DNA of 64,000 nt from NCBI RefSeq assembly GCF_958298935.1, contig NC_084933.1, positions 30,342,334 to 30,406,333 on the forward strand, written 5' to 3'. This DNA is from Phragmites australis (Eukaryota > Streptophyta > Magnoliopsida > Poales > Poaceae). This document shows positions 56,977-64,000 of the stretch, in pieces. The notes below the pieces were generated by a model that saw only the letters and a program-made list of their open reading frames with translations, searched no databases and was not told the origin of the DNA. The position numbers and the translations under genes are program-made. The first letter of the stretch is position 1. Each line of letters begins with the position of its first letter.

Positions 56977-59039
56977 TCAGTCTGAGGTCCGAGTGGAGCG
57001 GTGCATTTGACCGAAGCCGAGCGGCATCTCAGTCCTCTTTTATGTGCACTGCCTTTACCTAAGTACCAGCGACACTTCGACTTCTTGTCCTGCAGGACAA
57101 TAGGTGTTTTGCACCCCTTTCTAGAGATGAAATACACATTATAACCGATGTATGCACCTTAAAAATAAATATTTAAATGCAATGATGTAATCCGGAGACA
57201 TGATTTGTCTTCGCTGCGGGGCAAACACTCTTAGCCTCTGTCGGAGGATGAACCCCTCGAGCGGGGATCCAGATGGACCCCCTTTTGAGATTCGGTCGGG
57301 GGGATGATTCTGAATCTGCCTCATGGCGCGGAGTGGACGCGTGTGTGTACGAGATCTAGTTGGGCTGGTGGACAAGGGGGATTTTATACAGGTTCGGGCC
57401 ACGCGGAGGCGTAATACCCTACTCCTGTGTGGTGTATTGTACTATCAGGGCTCTTGGAATGCCCTTCTCTGGATCTCCAACTCTCTAGAGCTGGTCTATG
57501 TTACAAAGGTGTTTCTGTCTATCTATCTTGAGCCCGGGTATTCAAGCGTCGGGCTCTCTGAGCTTGATGAACTTCCTTCTGAGCTCCCTGGACTCTGGGG
57601 GCTGAGCTTCTCCCTCCGTCCTCTGGAGCCTTTTGCTTCTTCCGGTCGTCTGGCCTATCTTCTACCAAGTCGTCTGACCTCAGAGCTTCTGGCTTGAACT
57701 CCCCCTCTTCCTGATGAAGTGCTCCCCCTCTTATACAACTGGGGGAGGCTTGTCGTGCCCAGAACTGGGGCACAAGTTCCCGTAAACCATAAATAGAGAA
57801 CAACCATCATGGGTCTACAGTTTGATGTTACAGGGGTTGAAAACACACCCCTGGGCTGTCCCGTCGGCCTTCACGTCCCAGCTTTAGCAGGCGCAGGGGA
57901 GGGGGCCCGCCGGGCAGCCACCGGGCAGCCCCGCACATCCGCTCGGTCAGAGTGGGTCTGACACAGCAGGGGGGGGGCAGGCGATAAGCCTTGAGCCCAG
58001 CGTCGATATCTCTAAGCCACACAGGACGACAGGCGATGGGACCCATCGCATTAAATGTCCCCACGCCTTCCTGCCGGGCGGTGGCAGGGACTGACATACT
58101 CAGCACGATAGGCGTGGGGGGAGTGGTTGGAAGTGACAGGCCATGCTACCTCTTGAATGCAGCATTGGGCCTCCCATCGATTGACACCTCACCGCTGAGC
58201 CCTTGTGGGGTCCAGCGACAAGGGGCTTCTAACGTCGTCGGGGAACTGCGGGTACCCGGGGGCCACGCCCGAGCACCCTCTTCCCGGAACTGTCTTCTCG
58301 GGTCCTCGGGGAACTCGGGTACCCAGGAGCCACTGTCCGTGAGCACGCCACCTCCCGGAACTGTTCATGTCGGGTCTTCGGGGAACTCCGAGTACTCGGG
58401 GGCCACTGTTCTTGGCCCCGAGCACTCTTCTCCTGGAACTGTTCATGTTGGGTCTTCAGGGAACTCCGAGTACTCGATGGCCACTGTTCCTGGTCCGGAG
58501 CACTCTTCTCCCGGAACTGTTCATGTCGGGTCTTCGGGGAACTCCAAGTGCTCGGGGCCCAGAACTTGTCTTCCTTGGGCCCTCAGGGACCTCCCGGGGT
58601 GGCGATCCCCGAGGCTTGGCGCCACGTGGTACTGTGCTGTCCTGGTCTCGGGACTCAGGGACCCCCCGATCCCATTTCACCGATAGTAGCCCCTGGGCCC
58701 ATTTACAGACGATGGCCCAGAGACTGCGGATGGGGCCCTTATTTCTTCGAGGCCGACTACAGCATGGGTGTCACGTGACCTTATGTTGTTTGATGATGTA
58801 GAGCGTCCTGGAGGATGTCATCGACAAGATACTCTGGTCGCTGCGTCCGGCGAGCTTCGACTGCTGCCCCGCCTGGGGCCTTGCCACAGCCCCCAAGCCC
58901 GCACGAAGAATCCTGTGCTAGGGGCGCGCAGCCCCCGGGCGCTCGCGGTTACGCTGCTGCTGAGCCAAAGACACAGACGGACACAAATTTCTTTGCTCAG
59001 GAAACAAATCCACCTAGCACGGTACACGCCATGACTTGT
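56977..59039. mobile_element. Unclassified grass transposon or LTR sequence
   Basis: Breaks the match between duplication copies. The tract TTTATACAGGTTCGGGCC near 57,385 is of a kind commonly seen in grass LTR elements. GC-rich with many short overlapping ORFs on both strands and no recognisable protein domain. Ends just before the SIRE-like LTR. Superfamily and true edges are uncertain. Confidence 0.5.
58285..58600. repeat. About 78-bp minisatellite
   Basis: Roughly four units with the shared core GGGTCTTCGGGGAACTCC, GAGTACTCG and CCCGGAACTGTTCATGT. It lets long ORFs run through on both strands, but these are repeat-driven, not genes. Confidence 0.8.
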
Positions 59040-60724
59040 TGAAAGTGCCTAGAGGGGGGTGAATAGGCTTTTCTGAAAAATTAAAACTAAAACAGCGGAT
59101 TAAATCTGCAGGATACTCCGGTCTGGTCCAGAGTATCCGGTCTAGTCCGGAGTCTCCGGTCTATACAGGAATTCTAGAACAACTACGAATTAAAGCTAAT
59201 AGCTAGAATCTAATGTTGAAGCTAGGTCTACTGGATATCACAGAGCTAGAATAACACTTAACACTAGCAAGATGATCACTAGAGAAATTTGTATGATGAA
59301 TCACAAATTTCACACAATAAAACAAATTGCACGAATATGAACACAAGAGATTATCCCGGAGTTTGGCCACCTCACAAAGAAGTGCCTACATCTCCGTTGA
59401 GTAGCTCACAAAGAGCCGGGTCTTTTCCAACCCTATCCTCTTCTAGCGACCACCAAGATCAAGCTAGAAATTCTTACTCAAATCGAAGATGTTTACAAAC
59501 TTCCCGTGGCACTCCACAAGTTTGGGTGCTCTACGGGCGACGCCTTGCTGTCTAGAAGCACAAAGCTTCAAGAGAAATGATCGCAGCGAATGCTCGATGA
59601 AGAACTCAATGCTCAAGTGGCTTGAACCCTCTCCAAACACAAACTCTCTAAATTTTTGCAAACTAGAGTTGGTTGGAGGGTCTTTGAATGCTCTTAAAGT
59701 GCTCAAGGGGTCTAAAGTTCACCAGCAACAGCAAGCACTAAATGTCATGGGGTGTGGGAGCATTTATAGCCCTCTCTCAAAAACTAGCCGTTACTGTTTT
59801 GTCAGAACTGACCGGAGTATCCGGTGAACATCGGAGTATCCGGCCCTAAATCCAAAAATGGCGTCAGAACGGTCACAGAACGTGTCAGAACTAGCCGTTA
59901 CAGTTCTGTTCAATTACCGGAGTCTCCGGTGAACACCGGAGTCTCCGGTCCTGACAGGGCTTCCAAAAACATTAAGTCCGGAGACTAGTCGGACCCTCCA
60001 GCCTCTCCAGGTACCGGAGTATCCGGTACACACCGGAGACTCCGGTCCCTTTTATTAAAAAGATTAAAAGCTAACCTAGAGTCTCTGCGAGGGAGACTCC
60101 GGTTAACACTAAATCACTTACCGGAGTATCCGGTGAACACCAGAGACTCCAGTCCTTTTTAATTAAAATAAAGACCTAACCGAGACTCTCTGGCGGAGTC
60201 TCCCACGGAGACTCCGGTCTATTGACCAATAAATTACCGGAGTATCCGGTGTACACCGGAGACTCCGGTCTTTTTTCAATAAAAAATAAACCGTAACCGA
60301 GACTCTCTGCCGGAGTCCACCTCGGAGACTCCGAACTAAATACTGAGTACCGGAGTATCCGGTGTATACCAGAGTATCCGGACTCAGTGAATTTTTGCAG
60401 AATAAACTTGGTGTCCGTGGGTGATTGTGTCTCTCAACTAGTTGGTTCTAAGGGATATCTTGAGCATTGAGACACTAACCAAGCAATCAAATGCAACCCT
60501 CTTAATAGAGCGGCTATCCTAGACTCAATTTCAAAAAATAAAATAATTTAAATCCTATTGAGTACTCTTCGTTGATTCTCCATTTATTTCGATGGGCATC
60601 AAACATCACTTATCTTTTCAATTAATGCTTAAACCTGTTCATAACTTAGATAAGCATGTTAGTTCCTTAATCGTTTTGTCATCAATAAGCCAAAACCCAC
60701 TTAGGGGGTCTAGATGCACTTTCA
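59040..60724 (-). repeat. 3' LTR of the SIRE-like element
   Basis: On the minus strand it starts TGAAAGTGCATCTAGACC and ends GGCACTTTCA. It contains many near-palindromic words such as ACCGGAGTATCCGGT and ACCGGAGACTCCGGT between about 59,810 and 60,380. Confidence 0.85.
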
Positions 60725-60738
60725 ATCTCCCCCTTTTT
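60725..60738 (-). other. Polypurine tract of the SIRE-like element
   Basis: AAAAAGGGGGAGAT on the minus strand, directly before the 3' LTR. Confidence 0.8.
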
Positions 60739-61247
60739 GGATATCCCTTACATAAAGATATATGAAATAAGATTTTGAATTCTAGAAGATATGGTGAGCT
60801 CTCCCTAAATGTGTGCATTGGTTTAAACTCGAGTTATACACAAATGCACATATTTAAGATTTAAATTCACAAGAGCTCCCCCTATATCCTAGAATCCGTG
60901 GGATACAATCTTAAGAAGATAAAATGCTTTATGGCAGGATATGGAACACACTTAACTTAAGAAAATACGACAATCATCACACTAACATAAAAGTCTTACA
61001 AATTTAAATGAGCACAATGTTCATCACAAACAATAGTCCAATTGTCCAACAACGATAAGAATTAAACAGAGTCCAAATAAAGGAAACTAGGAAACTATGG
61101 AATGGATGATTTTCTCTCCCCCTTTGGCATCAAGCACCAAAAAGAGAGAGCCTAATCGCTGCTGCCATCTTCATCATCACCATCGTCTTCTTCTTCTTCA
61201 TCACTTCCTTCAGAGTCATTGCCGGGAGAAGCGTCGGAGGAGTCATC

Positions 61248-62870
61248 TTAAGCTTGTTGTTGAGAGCTCTCTGCAGCTGCTTGGGCTTCATCATACCATG
61301 CCCAAGGGTTTTCAAACCCAACTGGTGCACTCTCCGCTTCATCCGAAGCGATGGGTGAACAAGGTGGCTGAAGGTTCATGGAGGTGTATATCTCTTTCTG
61401 ACGCTTCTCCATTTTCTTTAAGAGAACACCTTGCTCCTTGATTTGAGTAGTATTGTGAGTGCAAACTCTGAAGATTGCTTTGAGAGCGCTTTTGATGAAT
61501 GATGACCCTCGAGGAGGAGCACGTCTCGAGGCAAACTGTCTTGAGCTAGGAGGAGCACGAGGAGGTGATGGCGATGGAGAAGGAGCTCGGATGTTCAGGA
61601 GCCTCATCCGATATGGTTCATGCTTTACTTCCTTCACAAAGGTCTTCTTGGACACCCTCTCAATGATAAACATTATGTAAGGGGCATATCCACAGCTTTT
61701 GATTGGCGACTTGGATGTAAATACAATCTCTTCCCAAAGAAAGTGCGCCACACTGAAGGGAGTATGGTCATTGGACATGGCGGCGAGGAGGTTTCTGGAG
61801 ATACTCTGCACTGTTGTTACATCCTCACTCTTAGGCGCCAAGGTGAGTTGAAACAGGGAGTTTAAGCAGCGATAGAAAGGCCTCATCCATGTAAGCTTTC
61901 CGAACTCAACTCGTCCATGATTTAGATACATGAACCCAATTTCTTCCAAAGTCAGCTGATTCTCATTGTGAATTTGATCTTTGGATGTATCTCTAGCATC
62001 AAGATGAAAGTAACGAGCGAAACCTCTGAAGCTAATTCTGTACCTAACTCCTTCTATCATCCAGTGCATAACGGGATTCTCATATCCCTCAAACCACACT
62101 GTAGCATAGAACTGTGCGATAACTTCCTCACACCAATCATACCTGAAAGCCATAATATTTTTGACCTTCTTGCTCTCACAAGCTGCAATGACCTCATTGA
62201 ACACAGGGTCATCTTTCTGAGCCATATAGTTCCAGTCAATCCACTGCATAGGAGTAATCGACTTCTTCTTGGCCAAGATCACCGTCTCATAGAAATCTGC
62301 CTGAAAATCATTCCAGAATCGATGATCTGCAACATTTTTCTCATAATCATATGGGTTGTTCAACCTTTCACTAACAACCCTGGATACATGCTTCATGTAG
62401 TTCATTGTTTGTTTTGGAGTGTCAAGGATGCTAGCAGTTCTCCGAGGTCTATGAAGCTTCAATGGTCCAATAACTTCATCAGCCTGCTCTTCTTTATTAT
62501 CCTCGGACTCAGACAAGTGTTCTGAAGCAACACCTTTGCCTCTCTCTTCCCTAGAGGGCATTTCACCTCTTCCCCTTCCCGCTGTCACTTTAGCTAAGCC
62601 CTTTCCCCTTCCACTTTCTCGGCCCCTCATAGCTTGAGTTTCGGTCCGGCATACGGTCACAATGTCCCTTTCATATTGTTCAGTGGCTCCTCCTTCTTCA
62701 ATGTGAATACCTCTGCCTGAGGCCACTTTGTGGACTCTTTCACCGCTTGCGTGTCCACTTCCACTATCTTCAGAATGTGCTGGTGCTCTTGCTTCTTGAG
62801 CGCGAGGGTCACTCTTTTGTTTCTTTTTCCTTTCGAAAGTATGACCCTTCACAAAATGATCTCCGGCCAT
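61248..62870 (-). CDS. Env-like ORF of the SIRE-type element
   Basis: An intact 540-residue frame starting MAGDHFVKGHTF. The first ~150 residues are basic and glycine/glutamate-rich, without a signal peptide. The core (about 170-420) has the conserved plant-transposon pattern with FYATVWFEGYENPVMHWM and RYRISFRGFARYF, followed by a helical segment. A proline/arginine-rich linker and a short coiled-coil near residues 470-510 end the protein. SIRE elements carry such a gene after pol. It is called env-like by position, but here I see no convincing transmembrane or fusion segment, so envelope function is doubtful. The open frame suggests a young element. Confidence 0.75.
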   Translation of the reverse strand: MAGDHFVKGHTFERKKKQKSDPRAQEARAPAHSEDSGSGHASGERVHKVASGRGIHIEEGGATEQYERDIVTVCRTETQAMRGRESGRGKGLAKVTAGRGRGEMPSREERGKGVASEHLSESEDNKEEQADEVIGPLKLHRPRRTASILDTPKQTMNYMKHVSRVVSERLNNPYDYEKNVADHRFWNDFQADFYETVILAKKKSITPMQWIDWNYMAQKDDPVFNEVIAACESKKVKNIMAFRYDWCEEVIAQFYATVWFEGYENPVMHWMIEGVRYRISFRGFARYFHLDARDTSKDQIHNENQLTLEEIGFMYLNHGRVEFGKLTWMRPFYRCLNSLFQLTLAPKSEDVTTVQSISRNLLAAMSNDHTPFSVAHFLWEEIVFTSKSPIKSCGYAPYIMFIIERVSKKTFVKEVKHEPYRMRLLNIRAPSPSPSPPRAPPSSRQFASRRAPPRGSSFIKSALKAIFRVCTHNTTQIKEQGVLLKKMEKRQKEIYTSMNLQPPCSPIASDEAESAPVGFENPWAWYDEAQAAAESSQQQA

Positions 62871-63802
62871 TGCAATACCCTAAGAGATGTAGAATGAACA
62901 AAGGATGTGAGGAAAAAATGATTAGAAAGGAGCTGCTGAAAAAACACCGGATACTCCGGTCAGCCCCGAGAAATCTCCCAAAACCTAGGGTTTTGGAAGA
63001 TTCGGCCGACTAGAGTTGAAACATGTTTAGGGATGAGTTCTAGGAGGTACTAGGAGCTATTCTACCAAGGGAAAACGATCCTAGATAGGGGCATTGATAG
63101 ATCGGGAAGATTTGGGAAAAAGTACCTTTTGAGCTCAAATCCTCCGGAGATCTTGCTGAATAGGAATTTTCGGAGGTTCCGGCCTTGAATCCAAGTGAGA
63201 AACTATGCAAATCTTGAAGCTCCTTGGTTGTTTCTCAAAAATCGCCGGAGAGGGTGCTTTTGGGAGAGAGGAGTTGAGAGTAGATTGAAAAAGAAGAACT
63301 GTTCGGGCAGGGGGTTATGTAGGAAATCTGGAGACACCGGAGACTCTGGTGAAGACCAGAGACTCTAGTCCTGACACTTATACTGGAGACTCCGGTGGAC
63401 ACCGGAGACTCTGGTCCTGATACTTGTATCGGAGACTCCAGTGTAGACCAGACTATCCGGTAACTGGAACCAGGACTGGAATCAGTTTGAGCAGTGAACA
63501 GTGTCAGGTCCGGATACTCCGGTGAACACCGGACATTCCGGAACCTGGAACTGTGACAAAATAGATTTAGAGCTGAGATTTGGGGAGGAGTTTTTCGGGT
63601 GAGAATTGTTGGACACTAGGACTAATTTGCTAAATGTGATCAGCCAACAAGCATCATTACATAACTATGATCACAAATTGCAAATCATGATCGAGAGATC
63701 AAAGAGCCAAATAATTTTGAGAAAACCACTCAAAAATGCAGTTTTCGCAAACTCTTAGCTAAGAAAGCTATAAATCTATAACAAGCAAATGTATGCAACA
63801 AT
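62871..63802. other. Spacer between pol and env-like ORF
   Basis: Non-coding. It contains repeated CCGGAGACTCCGGT-like words (about 63,325-63,540) similar to those in the LTR of the same element. Confidence 0.6.
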
Positions 63803-64000
63803 TTAAGCCATGTTTCGAGAATCTAGGATGTTTAATTCACTTCTCAACTCGCAAAACCTTTGCTCGTCTAGTGGCTTAGTGAGGATATCGGCTAATTGTC
63901 TTTTGGTTTTCACATGGTGAATATCGATATTCCCTTTCGTTGCATGATCTCTCAAGAAATGATGTCTAATGTCTATGTGCTTGGTTCTTAAGTGTTGTAC
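63803..64000 (-). CDS. Copia pol C-terminus (RNase H), partial at window edge
   Basis: The last 65 codons of pol. TKHIDIRHHFLRDH and LADILTKPLDEQRF are the classic C-terminal RNase H motifs of Ty1/copia elements, and the protein ends NILDSRNMA. No break is seen. The gene continues beyond the right edge of the window. Confidence 0.92.
   Translation of the reverse strand, partial: VQHLRTKHIDIRHHFLRDHATKGNIDIHHVKTKRQLADILTKPLDEQRFCELRSELNILDSRNMA

Larger units (their letters stand above)
59040..64000 (-). mobile_element. SIRE/Maximus-type copia retrotransposon, 3' part
   Basis: In minus orientation the window shows the end of pol (RNase H), a large non-coding gap, an env-like ORF, the polypurine tract and the complete 3' LTR. 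The extra ORF between pol and the 3' LTR and the 1.7-kb LTR are characteristic of the SIRE/Maximus lineage. The 5' half lies beyond the window. The base pentamer CTTGT before the LTR (59,035-59,039) should recur at the far end. Confidence 0.85.

Noticed and set aside
57991..58686. 231-codon plus-strand ORF
   Set aside because: Its length comes from the 78-base minisatellite being open in several frames on both strands.

Overview
The window looks like nuclear DNA of a grass (Poaceae, probably a panicoid). The reasons are plant intron/exon structures (including the 9-base mini-exon of plant acid invertases), a chloroplast-type FtsZ gene, dense LTR retrotransposons with tRNA-Met primer sites, PIF/Harbinger and hAT elements, and GC-rich first exons. 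No prokaryotic feature, CRISPR array, rRNA or tRNA gene was seen. From memory and unchecked, rice chromosome 4 also carries cell-wall invertase genes close to an FtsZ gene, so the host-gene backbone may be collinear with rice.

Layout. 1-10,797 is one copy (A) of a segmental duplication. It holds a decayed Ty3/gypsy element followed by an intact GH32 gene (cell-wall invertase or fructan exohydrolase type) on the minus strand. 11.9-12.4 kb carries the start of a COX23-like twin-CX9C gene with a site-II-rich promoter. 13.9-16.7 kb is an FtsZ1-type plastid-division gene on the minus strand, with a frameshift in exon 4. A 5.5-kb PIF/Harbinger element (16,741-22,231) sits only 67 bases upstream of its start codon. 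22.3-31.4 kb is nested transposon DNA, including a very young gag-only copia-type element (23,900-30,653). 32.4-39.8 kb holds at least two broken GH32 copies (D and C), with copy C interrupted in two exons by hAT-like elements. From 39,818 the second duplication copy (B) repeats the gypsy element and the GH32 gene (start codon at 50,745). A second 6-kb PIF/Harbinger element (50,836-56,845) lies in the promoter of that gene. The last 7 kb is transposon sequence, ending in the 3' part of a SIRE/Maximus-type copia element with a 540-residue env-like ORF.

How it fits together. The host content is a tandem, same-strand GH32 cluster of two intact genes and at least two decayed or chimeric ones, with COX23 and FtsZ between them. 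Paralogous empty sites in copy A date several insertions in copy B to after the duplication: the 6-kb Harbinger and a 301-bp Tourist-like MITE. The gypsy insertion, with its shared flanks and target duplication, predates it. Both Harbinger elements lie within about 100 bases of a host start codon and have probably altered expression of FtsZ and of GH32 copy B. Start and splice choices are my own reading of the sequence. No database search was run.
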